Positions 25,915 to 34,706 of a stretch of 64,000 nucleotides of DNA are shown one piece after another. The stretch covers positions 1 through 64,000 of the forward strand of contig NZ_CP024808.1 in assembly GCF_002787055.1 (NCBI RefSeq), read 5' to 3'. A model generated the notes under the pieces. That model searched no databases. It saw only the letters and a list, made by a program, of their open reading frames with translations, and had not been told where the DNA came from. A program made the position numbers and the translations under genes. This DNA is from Candidatus Nitrosotenuis aquarius (GTDB lineage: Archaea; Thermoproteota; Nitrososphaeria; Nitrososphaerales; Nitrosopumilaceae). Position 1 is the first letter of the stretch, and each line of letters opens with the position of its first letter.

Positions 25915-26507
25915 AACTACTAGATGCAAAACGTGATCATTATAGAAAGCTAGCAAAAGAGCAAGGATATAGAAGCCGTGCAACATACAAACTGCTTGAG
26001 CTAAACAATTCGTATAGGATAATTGGTCCCGGATTCAATGTTGTGGATTTGGGATGCGCACCGGGTGGATGGTTGCAGGCTGCAGTAAAGCTTGCAGGCA
26101 ACAAGGGACGGGTCGTTGGAATTGACACATCATACATGGACGAGGTAGATGGTGCTCACTTTATCAAAGGAAGCGTAGAGGACGAATCCGTTGTCGATGA
26201 AATCATCGAATATCTTGGAACAAAGGCAAACGCCGTAGTCTGCGATATTTCTCCGCAAATTACTGGCCACTGGTCAATGGATCATGCAAAACAAATCTCT
26301 CTGAATTATTCCTGCTCCAAAATAATGGATAGAGTATTGGCGCAAAAAGGAAATGCACTGTTCAAGGTTTTTGATGGCGAATACTCTATGGAGTTTCGTG
26401 ATTATCTGAAAAAGAAGTTTGCCAAGGTTCATCTAAAAAAGCCAAACGCCAGCAGAAAACCAAGCAGCGAACTGTATTTTGTCTGCCTTGGATATGGCCT
26501 AGGCTGA
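25911..26507 (+). CDS. rlmE: RlmE/FtsJ-type 2'-O-ribose rRNA methyltransferase
   Basis: 198 residues. DAKRDHYRKLAKEQGYRSRA and TYKLLELNNSYRIIGPG give the catalytic Lys region; VVDLGCAPGGWLQAA is the AdoMet motif; CDISPQITGHWSMDH gives the catalytic Asp; FKVFDGEYSMEF and HLKKPNASRKPSSELYFVC complete the K-D-K-E set. Methylates a uridine of 23S rRNA in relatives. Overlaps the RPC34-like gene as ATGA. Confidence 0.93.
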   Translation: MKLLDAKRDHYRKLAKEQGYRSRATYKLLELNNSYRIIGPGFNVVDLGCAPGGWLQAAVKLAGNKGRVVGIDTSYMDEVDGAHFIKGSVEDESVVDEIIEYLGTKANAVVCDISPQITGHWSMDHAKQISLNYSCSKIMDRVLAQKGNALFKVFDGEYSMEFRDYLKKKFAKVHLKKPNASRKPSSELYFVCLGYGLG

Positions 26508-27635
26508 AAAAATCTCTTTGATCTTGTCTATTTTGGAATTAGTCCTAAATCCAGTTGGATTAAACGAGGTGGGGCTGGCAGAAAATCCGTTTTGCTGCAG
26601 TCTTGATATTATTTGGTCTAGCGGAATTGGTGCTGACTTGAGACGCTCGGCAATCTCATCTAGGGTGTAGTAGCAAGCAGGCATCTCGGATTCAAGTAGT
26701 GCTTTTTGGATTGCCTTTTCGCATTTTTTATCCACATAATCTGGAATGTTCTGAATCATCTGCGCAACAAAGTCTTTGTCAAATAATTTGCCGATCCAAA
26801 GGGGGCCTGCCAACTCTATTGTACTAGAACACAGCTCACAACTGGATATTGACTCTGATGTTGCGCGTCTATTTCCACAGTTTTTGCAGTGGGCAATGTA
26901 TCCGATTTGGTCACGCGTGTCTGGCTTGTTTAGTATTCTAAGATAAACCCGATAATAATGCTGGTTTGTCTCTACAAACATTGGCGTTGCCTCTACGTCT
27001 AGTCTGGCTGCAACAGAAATCGTTAGGCCTAGGATCAATCGAATTGATATTTCGTTGCTGTATGCTGTCTTGACTGGAATTCCGTGGTATTTTTTCTTGC
27101 AGGCATCCTTGAACAATCCGTGCAGTACCTGTAGATCTGTTGCGGAAACTGATAACATCCCCTTGTGAACGGTTGCCCTAATTCCACAGTCAATGTATTT
27201 TGCAGGAGAACCAAACGGATCAATGTCTACAATTGCCCCGCGACTGCCCTTTTTTGAAAATGCGTTGAAAAACTGGCAAATGTCGTTTTTTGATACTTGA
27301 TAATTTGCCAGATTGTTTATCTCGGCAGATTTTTTTGATAATTCTAGGGCACTTGGGTTTAGGTCGTTTACAAAGACCTCAGTACCTGGTATCTCGTTTG
27401 CCACACGCAGTCCGCGTGCGCCAAGGCCAGAGAGTCCATCTAAAAATAACTTTTGACCTTCAAAGTTTTTCAAAAACGTGGAATAAACAATAATGGAAAA
27501 ATCGCGGCTCAGCTTTGCCCTTGGGTTGAAAAACGCAATGTCTCGCGGTGGGACCTTTTGCTCCAAAGCCCCCCTTGGAATTAGGATCTGCGTTTTTCCC
27601 TCTGTAATGGTTGTGATTTGGTTGTCTATCTGCAA
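26499..27635 (-). CDS. trm1: tRNA (guanine26-N2)-dimethyltransferase
   Basis: Adds two methyl groups to G26 of tRNA. 378 residues from a TTG. Motifs: FYNP-like FFNPRAKLSRDFSI, LDGLSGLGARGLRVANEIPG (AdoMet), VDIDPFGSPAKYIDCG (catalytic motif IV), and a zinc site CKNCGNRRATSESISSCELC typical of archaeal Trm1. Converges on rlmE, overlapping 9 bp. Confidence 0.93.
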   Translation of the reverse strand: MQIDNQITTITEGKTQILIPRGALEQKVPPRDIAFFNPRAKLSRDFSIIVYSTFLKNFEGQKLFLDGLSGLGARGLRVANEIPGTEVFVNDLNPSALELSKKSAEINNLANYQVSKNDICQFFNAFSKKGSRGAIVDIDPFGSPAKYIDCGIRATVHKGMLSVSATDLQVLHGLFKDACKKKYHGIPVKTAYSNEISIRLILGLTISVAARLDVEATPMFVETNQHYYRVYLRILNKPDTRDQIGYIAHCKNCGNRRATSESISSCELCSSTIELAGPLWIGKLFDKDFVAQMIQNIPDYVDKKCEKAIQKALLESEMPACYYTLDEIAERLKSAPIPLDQIISRLQQNGFSASPTSFNPTGFRTNSKIDKIKEIFSA

Positions 27636-27693
27636 TTGATCGCAAGTATTTTTCTCTAAAACGGTTTAATACGTATCTGTTCGAGTCAGACTC

Positions 27694-28317
27694 GTGCTGG
27701 TTTGTGGCGTAGATGAGGCAGGAAGGGGCTCCATGCTAGGTCCTTTGGTTGTTGCAGCAATTGCGATAGAAAAATCAAAAATTCCGGAACTAGAAAAAAT
27801 TGGAGTCAAGGATTCCAAGAAACTATCTCCAAAGACACGAGAAACACTATACAAGAAAATAATCAAAATTGTAGATGATTATCAAATATCAAAGGCAACC
27901 CCAAAACAAATAGATCTGGCAGTAAACCAGCACAAGCTTAACAACTTGGAATTGATTCACATGGCCAAAGTCATAACAAAACTGCAACCTTATGTTTCAT
28001 ATGTTGATTCATGCGATGTGAATGCAACACGATTTGGAAAAGAGATCGCCAAAATCACACACAGTAAAATAAAGTCATACCATCATGCAGACTCTAAATT
28101 CGTCGTAGTCTCTGCGGCGTCAATTATTGCCAAGGTGACTCGTGACAGAGCAATTGCAAGCCTTGCAAAAAAACATCCAGTGGGAAGTGGATATCCTTCT
28201 GATTCCAAGACTGTATTGTTTGTAAAAAACTGGTTTTTGCAAAACGGCAAGCTGCCCAACTATGTTAGAAAGAGCTGGGCTCCATCAAAACTGATTATGT
28301 CTCAGCCCTTGGCGTGA
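27694..28317 (+). CDS. rnhB: ribonuclease HII
   Basis: Removes RNA from RNA-DNA hybrids. From the GTG at 27694: VLVCGVDEAGRGSMLGPLVV contains the catalytic Asp-Glu pair; GVKDSKKLSPKTRE, YVDSCDVN (Asp) and YHHADSKFVVVSAASIIAKV (Asp) complete the active site. 207 residues as usual. Its tail overlaps the convergent fibrillarin gene by 16 bp. Confidence 0.94.
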   Translation: MLVCGVDEAGRGSMLGPLVVAAIAIEKSKIPELEKIGVKDSKKLSPKTRETLYKKIIKIVDDYQISKATPKQIDLAVNQHKLNNLELIHMAKVITKLQPYVSYVDSCDVNATRFGKEIAKITHSKIKSYHHADSKFVVVSAASIIAKVTRDRAIASLAKKHPVGSGYPSDSKTVLFVKNWFLQNGKLPNYVRKSWAPSKLIMSQPLA

Positions 28318-28982
28318 TATTTTGCCACGACTAAGCCGTGGTCTTTGTCGTATGGTTCTAGCGTCATGTCTTGTATGATCTCAAAGTTATTTTGGAGTTT
28401 TTTCATCTCGCTTTGAATGACGTTTTTTGGTGACTGGGTGACATCAATGCTTCTTGTTTTGATTACTAGGAAGAGATATCCGCCGTCTTTGAGGTATGCC
28501 TGGCAGTTTGTTATGGCGATCTCTGTTTGATCTGGCTGTGCTATGTCAGAATAGACGACATCTACCTTGCCGTACACGGAAAAATACTGTTTTGGGTGTC
28601 TTGCGTCCTGCAATATTGGTACGACATTTTTTCTAAAATTTGCAACCCTGTCTAAAAAGTCCCGAGCTACTCTGCTTGCATGCTCTACTGCAAAGACTAT
28701 GCCATTATATCCCACAATGTCTGATATGTGAGATACTGTTGTACCTGTAGATGCGCCTAGATACAAAACCTTGGTGCCATGAGTGATGGGAAATACATCT
28801 AATCCAATATACAGAGCAGCTGCTAGCTTGCTTCGAAACGGATCCCAAATTCGATATTCTATTTTGGACTTTTTGTAGAGTTTCTCACCATAAACAGTAT
28901 TTCCTTCAACATAATTTTCAGTGGCTAGTCTTTTTTGGCCGTCAAGTCTTAGCCAAATAAAATCAGAATCTTCGCTTTCCAA
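28302..28982 (-). CDS. flpA: fibrillarin-like 2'-O-methyltransferase
   Basis: Catalytic subunit of box C/D RNPs for rRNA and tRNA ribose methylation. 226 residues from a TTG at 28982 (LESEDSDFIWLRLDGQKRLA). Then YRIWDPFRSKLAAALYIGLD, VLYLGASTGTTVSHISDIVG (AdoMet), GIVFAVEHASRVARDF, VPILQDARHP, VDVVYSDIAQPDQTEIA and LFLVIKTRSIDVT. The open frame continues upstream inside nop5, but that part is low-complexity shadow. The TTG overlaps the nop5 end by 20 bp, so both partners are co-translated. Confidence 0.93.
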   Translation of the reverse strand: MESEDSDFIWLRLDGQKRLATENYVEGNTVYGEKLYKKSKIEYRIWDPFRSKLAAALYIGLDVFPITHGTKVLYLGASTGTTVSHISDIVGYNGIVFAVEHASRVARDFLDRVANFRKNVVPILQDARHPKQYFSVYGKVDVVYSDIAQPDQTEIAITNCQAYLKDGGYLFLVIKTRSIDVTQSPKNVIQSEMKKLQNNFEIIQDMTLEPYDKDHGLVVAKYHAKG

Positions 28983-30465
28983 ACTTTTTTCGCTTGCCGG
29001 AATCCCCTCTAAATTCTCTACGAGGGCCGTCTGATTCTCCTCTGGATCTGAATCCGTCACGTCTAGAATCCCTATCTCTGAAGCTTTGATGTGGCTTGTC
29101 ATCTCTGAATCCTTGGCGTGATCTATCATCTCTATCTCTGAAACTATCACGCGGCCTATCGTCCCGATTTCTATTCCTAAAACTATCACGCGGCCTATCG
29201 TCCCGATTTCTATTCCTAAAACTATCACGCGGCCTATCATCACTTCTTCCAAAACCTCTAGAATCTCTATCTCTTGGTCTTCTGTCTCGTCTATCGTCTC
29301 TTCTTCCAAAGTCGTGATGTCCTTCTCTTTGTGGTTGCGGTGGACGCTCTGTTGGCTCTTTGTATTTTTCTCCAATCTCTGTGACTCGAACATTTAGCTT
29401 GTCCAGTAGAGTCTGGTTTAGACCTGCACCGTATACATCAACACGTGCAGCAATTGCTGCCTTTGATGCAATGGCTCGAGCCATCTTGCCTCTCTGCCAT
29501 CGTGGTGCGGCATGAACTATTGGATGCTGGAACAAAATTCCATGTTTTGGTGGCTGAGTTCCGGTCTTTAGTGCCCGGAATAGAGCTTTTTCTGCGCCAA
29601 GGACTTGGATAGTGCTTGCAGGAAGTGTCGCCAATTTCTTGATGCTGCCCGCTTTAGCCAAAATTCTTGCCCCTACTGCAGTGCCAAGTATAGCTGCAAC
29701 GTTTGGAGCAATGACATTCATCTGAGATTCAATATGGGATTCAATTGCATTTCTTGCCTTTGCCATGTCAAGAATTTGTCTTGCTATGGATTGCACTATG
29801 GCAAGATTTTCTTGGGAAATGTCGCCACCCTTGCTCTTTTGCTGAATTACAGAAAGCATCTGGACTTTGGAATCCGGAAAGCCTGCGTCTTGGTAGACTT
29901 TGTCTGAAAGAGAAGATCTGTTTCCTGCCATGACAATTTGCGCATAACCATTTATGCTGTCTATAATGTTGTCTAGCTCCGGAAAGTGCAGGCCGTACCA
30001 TTCTCGCAGTCTTGATGATAAACCGTTAATCATTACGTCCATTTCGTCCAGCGCATTGATTGCCTGGATGATGTGCAGGTCTGGACTCTGGGATACCTCA
30101 GTAACTCTTGATGCCGATAGCGATAATGCAAAGTCTCTAAGCTTCGACATGGCGTCGCCGATATTTTTTGCAAAGCCAGCGTCAACTAGGACTTGGGGCT
30201 TGTTTGCCTGGATTTCATCCATCTGCTTTTCGTCCATTATCTGGACGTCAAGCGATTCTTTTTTGAGCGCCTTGAGCAATGCGTCATCGCTTATGAAAAA
30301 TCCTGCGTTTAGTTCTCTGAGATAATTAATGACGGAATTGTTTTTGAGATTGCCCTTTTTTGCTTCCACAAATTCCGATGCTGGGTTATCAAAGGCAAAT
30401 GATTTGGAAACTGTATTGTTTTGTGAAACTACAATGCCAAGCTCTGTTACTATAACAAAATACAC
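28963..30465 (-). CDS. nop5: Nop5 (Nop56/58) C/D RNP core protein with Arg/Asp-rich repeat tail
   Basis: 500 residues. Nop domain seen as MDVMINGLSSRLREWYGLHF, PELDNIIDSINGYAQ, NVIAPNVAAILGTAVGARIL, AGSIKKLATLPASTIQVLGA and GTQPPKHGILFQHPIVHAAP, binding L7Ae and guide RNA. After about residue 365 the tail is Arg/Asp/Phe-rich with repeats of PRDSFRNRNRDDR, ending RKKFGKRRF. Archaeal Nop5 is usually about 380-420 residues; the extra tail resembles eukaryotic RGG/KKD tails. Confidence 0.94.
   Translation of the reverse strand: MYFVIVTELGIVVSQNNTVSKSFAFDNPASEFVEAKKGNLKNNSVINYLRELNAGFFISDDALLKALKKESLDVQIMDEKQMDEIQANKPQVLVDAGFAKNIGDAMSKLRDFALSLSASRVTEVSQSPDLHIIQAINALDEMDVMINGLSSRLREWYGLHFPELDNIIDSINGYAQIVMAGNRSSLSDKVYQDAGFPDSKVQMLSVIQQKSKGGDISQENLAIVQSIARQILDMAKARNAIESHIESQMNVIAPNVAAILGTAVGARILAKAGSIKKLATLPASTIQVLGAEKALFRALKTGTQPPKHGILFQHPIVHAAPRWQRGKMARAIASKAAIAARVDVYGAGLNQTLLDKLNVRVTEIGEKYKEPTERPPQPQREGHHDFGRRDDRRDRRPRDRDSRGFGRSDDRPRDSFRNRNRDDRPRDSFRNRNRDDRPRDSFRDRDDRSRQGFRDDKPHQSFRDRDSRRDGFRSRGESDGPRREFRGDSGKRKKFGKRRF
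29143..29239. repeat. 39-bp tandem repeat in the nop5 tail
   Basis: Two perfect 39-bp units (29143-29181 and 29182-29220) and about half of a third (29221-29239). Each unit encodes 13 residues on the minus strand (PRDSFRNRNRDDR). It lies wholly inside nop5 and keeps frame, so it is a coding minisatellite and not a CRISPR array. Confidence 0.93.
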
Positions 30466-30541
30466 AATGCAGGTTTGATCTTCGGATTAAAAAAGCTACC
30501 ATAAATCAACTATTATAAGACAACAAAATCAACTCAATCAA

Positions 30542-31450
30542 GTGACGCCTGACCTTTCTGTATCGATTGGCCCAATCAAATTTGGCAGGCCTGCAATGCT
30601 TGCTTCGGGAATTTTGGGCATATCCCTTGAGGTTTTCAATCGAATTTATCGTAGCGGGGCAGGTGCAGTAGTATCAAAATCACTTAGCAAAGAGCCATGG
30701 GAAGGCTATCCAAATCCTACAATAGTTGGAATCAAGGGAGGATACCTAAATGCGGTCGGACTCTCAAATCCCGGTGCTCCATATTTTGCAAACATGATAA
30801 AGTCAAACAAGGATGTGCCAATCATAGTTAGTTTGGTTGGCTCTATTGAAGATGAATTTGAATTCATGGTGCAGCAGTTTGAAGGTTGCAACGTTGCGGC
30901 GTACGAGCTAAACCTGTCTTGTCCCCACGTGGAAAAAGTCGGCCTCGAAGTCGGCGATGATCCAAAACTGGTGACGAAGATTGTATCTCGAGTCAAGTCG
31001 GTCGCAAAAGCACCAGTGATTGGCAAGGTAGGCCTTGGCACTACAAACTATCTGGATACAGTCAAGGCGGCAATCGACGGAGGAGCAGACGCAATCACAG
31101 CAATTAACACATTGCGCGCAATGGGAATAGATGTAGAGACGCAACGACCAATACTGAGCCACAAAATTGGAGGGCTGTCTGGTCCTGCAATAAAACCCGT
31201 GGCAGTCAGATGCGTCTATGAAATCACATCAAAATACGACATTCCAGTAATTGGGTGCGGGGGCGTCTCTACATGGGAGGATGCACTAGAGTTTATCTTT
31301 GCGGGGGCATCTGCAATCCAAGTGGGCAGCGCAATAGGTGATGGGTGGATTGACGTTTTTGGAAACATCAATGACGGTATTGCAAATTACATGAAGAAAA
31401 AAGAATATTCAAAAATCTCGGAGATGGTGGGCCTTGCAAAGCGTTTCTAA
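30542..31450 (+). CDS. pyrD: dihydroorotate dehydrogenase, catalytic subunit (class 1B)
   Basis: Oxidises dihydroorotate in pyrimidine synthesis. From GTG 30542: VTPDLSVSIGPIKFGRPAML opens the FMN barrel. YELNLSCPHVEK has the class-1B catalytic Cys, GKVGLGTTNYLDTVKAAIDG the FMN phosphate region, and VIGCGGVSTWEDALEFIFAG the closing motif. The next gene, overlapping 17 bp, is PyrK, as expected for the PyrD-PyrK heterotetramer. TATA-like attataag upstream. Confidence 0.94.
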   Translation: MTPDLSVSIGPIKFGRPAMLASGILGISLEVFNRIYRSGAGAVVSKSLSKEPWEGYPNPTIVGIKGGYLNAVGLSNPGAPYFANMIKSNKDVPIIVSLVGSIEDEFEFMVQQFEGCNVAAYELNLSCPHVEKVGLEVGDDPKLVTKIVSRVKSVAKAPVIGKVGLGTTNYLDTVKAAIDGGADAITAINTLRAMGIDVETQRPILSHKIGGLSGPAIKPVAVRCVYEITSKYDIPVIGCGGVSTWEDALEFIFAGASAIQVGSAIGDGWIDVFGNINDGIANYMKKKEYSKISEMVGLAKRF

Positions 31451-32246
31451 GACCCCATCCATTAGAACAATTGAAAAGGTAATAGACGAAACCCCGACTG
31501 TCAGAACTATAATAATATCTGATTCAAATCTGGCAAATGTTCTGCCTGGACAATTCGCAATGGTGTGGATTCCGGGTGTGAATGAGCTGCCAATGAGCAT
31601 AATGATTACCGAAGAAAACGGCAAAGCCGCATTTACTGTTCGAAAGCGTGGCGTGTCATCTACTGCCTTGTATGACCTAAAGGTAGGCCAGCAAATCGGA
31701 GTACGTGGCCCATACGGCAATGCATTTGACATCCGTGACGGCAAAATTGTACTCGTTGGTGGCGGCACAGGCCTAGTCCCACTGATGAGGCTGGCAAAAT
31801 TTGCAAAGCCGACAAACGATATCACAATACTGATGGGCTCTAAATCCAAAGACGAAGTATTCTTTGAAAACCTGGCAAATAGAATTCTCAAGGACAAAAA
31901 GCACCAAGTAATAGTAACTACTGAGGATGGCTCGTACGGGGAACGAGGATTTGTAACAGATGTCCTAGAAAGACTAGTTCAGAATACCAAGTTTGACGCA
32001 ATTTACACATGTGGTCCTGAGATAATGATGCACAAAATCGTCCAGCTTGCAAATTCAAAGGGGATCTTTGTCCAAGCGTCACTGGAAAGAATGATGAAAT
32101 GCGGAATTGGAATCTGTGGAAGCTGTTGTATGGATGAAGTATTGGTGTGTCATGATGGTACGATCTTTGATGGAAAATTCCTGGCAAGCTCGCAAGAATT
32201 TGGTCACACTCATCGAGCCAAGTCTGGAATCTTGGAAAATTACTAA
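31434..32246 (+). CDS. pyrK: dihydroorotate dehydrogenase electron-transfer subunit
   Basis: Passes electrons from PyrD FMN through FAD and a 2Fe-2S cluster to NAD. 270 residues from a TTG at 31434. FAD part: LPGQFAMVWIPGVNELPMSI and RKRGVSSTALYDL; NAD part: GKIVLVGGGTGLVPLMRLAK; C-terminal cluster Cys in MKCGIGICGSCCMDEVLVCH. Overlap with pyrD shows translational coupling. Confidence 0.93.
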   Translation: MQSVSKTPSIRTIEKVIDETPTVRTIIISDSNLANVLPGQFAMVWIPGVNELPMSIMITEENGKAAFTVRKRGVSSTALYDLKVGQQIGVRGPYGNAFDIRDGKIVLVGGGTGLVPLMRLAKFAKPTNDITILMGSKSKDEVFFENLANRILKDKKHQVIVTTEDGSYGERGFVTDVLERLVQNTKFDAIYTCGPEIMMHKIVQLANSKGIFVQASLERMMKCGIGICGSCCMDEVLVCHDGTIFDGKFLASSQEFGHTHRAKSGILENY

Positions 32247-32310
32247 TCCGACAAAATACCGGCGTAAAACTACCTAAAGGTTTAAAATAAATAAAAAAAG
32301 AGACGCGTCA

Positions 32311-34041
32311 ATGGCAAAACCAAAGATCGTACTGACAGCAGACCGCACTCTGATGTCTAACTATAGGGGAATCTCACTAGCTACCTTCTTTGGATGCGCG
32401 CCAGCACTGGATCCAAACCGAGATCACAATTCTTTTTGGTACAAAATTCTAAAAAACCAAGTAACACCGAAGGTTCTCTTTGACTTTATTTGTAATCCCA
32501 TTCCGCACAACAACGGAGTTGCAGCTTATGCCCCATATGGCCTTCGAAAAGTAGAGGCGGGTTTGTTACGTGATGGATTTGCAAGAGAGGACGTGGTAGT
32601 TGCCCATCCAGACCATGTTGAGAAATTCATTGGTCCTGAAACCCAAGTAGTTGGCACATATGAGATGGACCCACTTGGAATGGGACCAGTCACCATGACA
32701 TTTACCTATGGAAGAAAGCAAATGTCATACGACGAATATTACAATATCTATTTACACAAAAAAATCATAGAGGCAAAGAAAAAATCCGGCAGCAATGCCA
32801 AAGTGATATCTGGCGCTTCTGGAACATGGCAGTACAACTATGACCCAGAAAAAATAGAAGAGCTTGGCATCTATGCTATTTTAGAAGGTGAGCTTGGAGG
32901 AATTGCACCAGAAATCGACGGCCATGCAGGACGATTCTTCAAGTACCTAATTGACGGCGAATTTGAAAACATGAATCCATTCCGAAAGCGAAGCGATTTC
33001 AAAGTTGATATCAAGGAATTTGAGAGAAACGGAAGAAAACTGCATGGAAGATTTGTGAATTTCTGGGACAGACCGGAAATTGACGAAATCCCTGAGATTG
33101 TCGAGCCATCAATGCACGGCATGATAGAAGTAATGAGGGGATGCGGACGTGGATGCAAATTCTGCGATGTGACCCTTAGAGCATTAAGGTATTATCCTCC
33201 AGAGAAAGTAAAGCGCGAAATTGAAATCAACATCAAAAAGGGTGGACTGCGTAACGCATGGCTTCACTCTGATGATATTTTCGTATATGGAATGGATCCG
33301 AGAACAAACAAGCAGATGGAGCCAAACCGCGAGGCGCTAGAGGAACTATTCCAAGCAGTAATGGACGCAGGAGTAACACACACCAACCCCACACACGGAA
33401 CACTAGCAGGAGCTATAGCAGACGAAAAATTGATTCCAAATCTCTCAAAAATAATTCATGCCAGCCCATCAAATCTCATTGGGGTACAATGTGGATTTGA
33501 GACAGGCAGCCTAAGACTGATCGGCAAATATGCAGACCGCAAACTTGCGCCATTTATGCCAGAAGAATGGCACTGGGTGGTAAAAGAGGGAGTAAAGACG
33601 CTAAACGAGAACCACTGGGTTCCGGCATTTACACTGATTATGGGCCTTGACAATGACGAAACCCCAGAAGATTCCTGGGAGACAATTCAGCTAATCAGCG
33701 AGCTGGAGCGAGAGCAGCCAGATTCCATGTTTACAACAACCCCGCTGACATTTGTCCCAATCGGACTACTGGAAAAATCAGAATTCTTTAACATTGGCAA
33801 CGAGATGAGTCCTGCACAGCTAGGTGTCATGTACAAGACCTGGCAGCACAACTTCAAGTATGGAATCCAGAAATTCATGACCAAGACTGGAACCCGCCAG
33901 ACCTCTGTCCAAAAACAGTTCTTTAACATGCTTGCCCGCTCTTTGGGCGGCGTCCCGCTGACTGCGATGGAAAAATACGCAAGAAGAAAGGGCAAAGAGC
34001 ACGAAAAGGTAATCGAGACTGTCAAGGCAAAGTACTGGTAA
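32311..34041 (+). CDS. radical SAM protein of unknown substrate
   Basis: 576 residues. The cluster motif CGRGCKFCDVTLRALRYYP (Cx3Cx2C) lies at about residues 280-298, after a long N-terminal domain with IVLTADRTLMSNYRGISLA and APYGLRKVEAGLLRDGF that looks like a cobalamin-binding-type Rossmann unit lacking the DxHxxG motif. After the barrel come SNLIGVQCGFETGSLRLIGK and FTLIMGLDNDETPEDSW. Archaeal members of this broad class include GDGT ring synthases and tetraether synthase, so a lipid role is possible but not shown. A TATA-like tttaaaataa lies about 27 bp upstream. Confidence 0.78.
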   Translation: MAKPKIVLTADRTLMSNYRGISLATFFGCAPALDPNRDHNSFWYKILKNQVTPKVLFDFICNPIPHNNGVAAYAPYGLRKVEAGLLRDGFAREDVVVAHPDHVEKFIGPETQVVGTYEMDPLGMGPVTMTFTYGRKQMSYDEYYNIYLHKKIIEAKKKSGSNAKVISGASGTWQYNYDPEKIEELGIYAILEGELGGIAPEIDGHAGRFFKYLIDGEFENMNPFRKRSDFKVDIKEFERNGRKLHGRFVNFWDRPEIDEIPEIVEPSMHGMIEVMRGCGRGCKFCDVTLRALRYYPPEKVKREIEINIKKGGLRNAWLHSDDIFVYGMDPRTNKQMEPNREALEELFQAVMDAGVTHTNPTHGTLAGAIADEKLIPNLSKIIHASPSNLIGVQCGFETGSLRLIGKYADRKLAPFMPEEWHWVVKEGVKTLNENHWVPAFTLIMGLDNDETPEDSWETIQLISELEREQPDSMFTTTPLTFVPIGLLEKSEFFNIGNEMSPAQLGVMYKTWQHNFKYGIQKFMTKTGTRQTSVQKQFFNMLARSLGGVPLTAMEKYARRKGKEHEKVIETVKAKYW

Positions 34042-34093
34042 ACCACAATTACCACTCGCATTTATAAAACCGAATTTCTAAACAAAATACACA

Positions 34094-34276
34094 ATGGCAA
34101 CCCACGGATCTATTACAAAAGCAGGAAAGGTAAAGGGCCAGACACCAAAAGTTGAGGGTCGAAAGCGAGTAGGAACAATATCCATATTGCGCAACAAGAG
34201 CAACTTTAGGAAGAGATTTGCACTGCACCGAACTCCTGGTCAAAACAAACCTGGCCAAAGAAAACGAAAACGCTAG
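34094..34276 (+). CDS. rps30e: 30S ribosomal protein eS30 (S30e)
   Basis: 60 residues. THGSITKAGKVKGQTPKVEG matches the S30 part of eukaryotic FAU (HGSLARAGKVRGQTPKV), followed by a basic tail NKSNFRKRFALHRTPGQNKP and KRKR. A clear TATA box (tttataaaac, about 34062-34071) lies 25 bp upstream, giving a leaderless mRNA. Confidence 0.92.
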   Translation: MATHGSITKAGKVKGQTPKVEGRKRVGTISILRNKSNFRKRFALHRTPGQNKPGQRKRKR

Positions 34277-34340
34277 GACTATTTCTTTTTCATAATTCAT
34301 ACGCAATCCTAAATTACTAGGTGTCGCCACACTGATCAAA

Positions 34341-34430
34341 CAGAATTGGCAAGCTAACCGTTTGGCGGTTAAAATGGGCCAAGACTTGGGACGTGCGAAT
34401 CCCCGAGTCTTTGCTCATATTTCCAAAATT
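34341..34430 (+). ncRNA. candidate structured small RNA
   Basis: In the 236-bp gap after eS30. Two adjacent hairpins: TAACCG/CGGTTA with a 5-nt loop (34355-34371) and AAGACTTGGG/CCCGAGTCTT, ten pairs with one G-U, around an 11-nt loop (34381-34411). The flanks GAATTGG (34343-34349) and CCAAAATT (34423-34430) could close a three-way junction. A TATA-like cctaaatta (34309-34317) lies about 25 bp upstream of 34341. Not a tRNA: no T-loop/D-loop set fits. The frame through it (61 codons from 34362) overlaps the next gene and I do not trust it. Confidence 0.4.
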
Positions 34431-34512
34431 GAAAATGCATCCATGATTTTAGCTAATAAGCTGGCCTCGTGGACAACACATTTTTTAATTAACAATATGA
34501 ACTTCATATCAC

Positions 34513-34671
34513 ATGAAACAATGCAAGACCTGCGGAGAACAATTTGACGGAAACGCCCGCGAGTTTTGCTCTTGGCAGTGTGAGGAAAACCACGTAAAAT
34601 CACTGCGAAAAAAACTGGATGATGCGGTAAAGACCGACCGCGGCCACACGCAAAAGCTGAGCAAACAGTAG
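34513..34671 (+). CDS. small zinc-finger protein
   Basis: 52 residues: KQCKTCGEQFDGNAREFCSW followed by QCEENHVKSL. Four Cys as CxxC...CxxxC form a treble-clef-like zinc site; the C-terminal half is a charged helix (KKLDDAVKTDRGHTQKLSKQ). TATA-like tttttaatta lies about 25 bp upstream. Function unknown. Confidence 0.7.
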   Translation: MKQCKTCGEQFDGNAREFCSWQCEENHVKSLRKKLDDAVKTDRGHTQKLSKQ

Positions 34672-34706
34672 AAGACTTTTTATTTCATTTTTGGATTATA
34701 GAAAAC

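Noticed and set aside
29143-29239. Possible CRISPR array
   Set aside because: The repeats are contiguous, without spacers, keep the nop5 frame and encode a protein repeat.
28983-29393. N-terminal extension of the fibrillarin frame
   Set aside because: It reads through the nop5 repeat tail in another frame, giving low-complexity Ile/Gly text (repeats of GTIGRVIVLGIEI type). It is a shadow; the TTG at 28982 gives the normal length.
34362-34547. 61-codon frame across the 34341-34430 region
   Set aside because: It runs into the zinc-finger gene and has no recognised homologue. The strong hairpins suggest RNA instead, although I cannot exclude a real protein.
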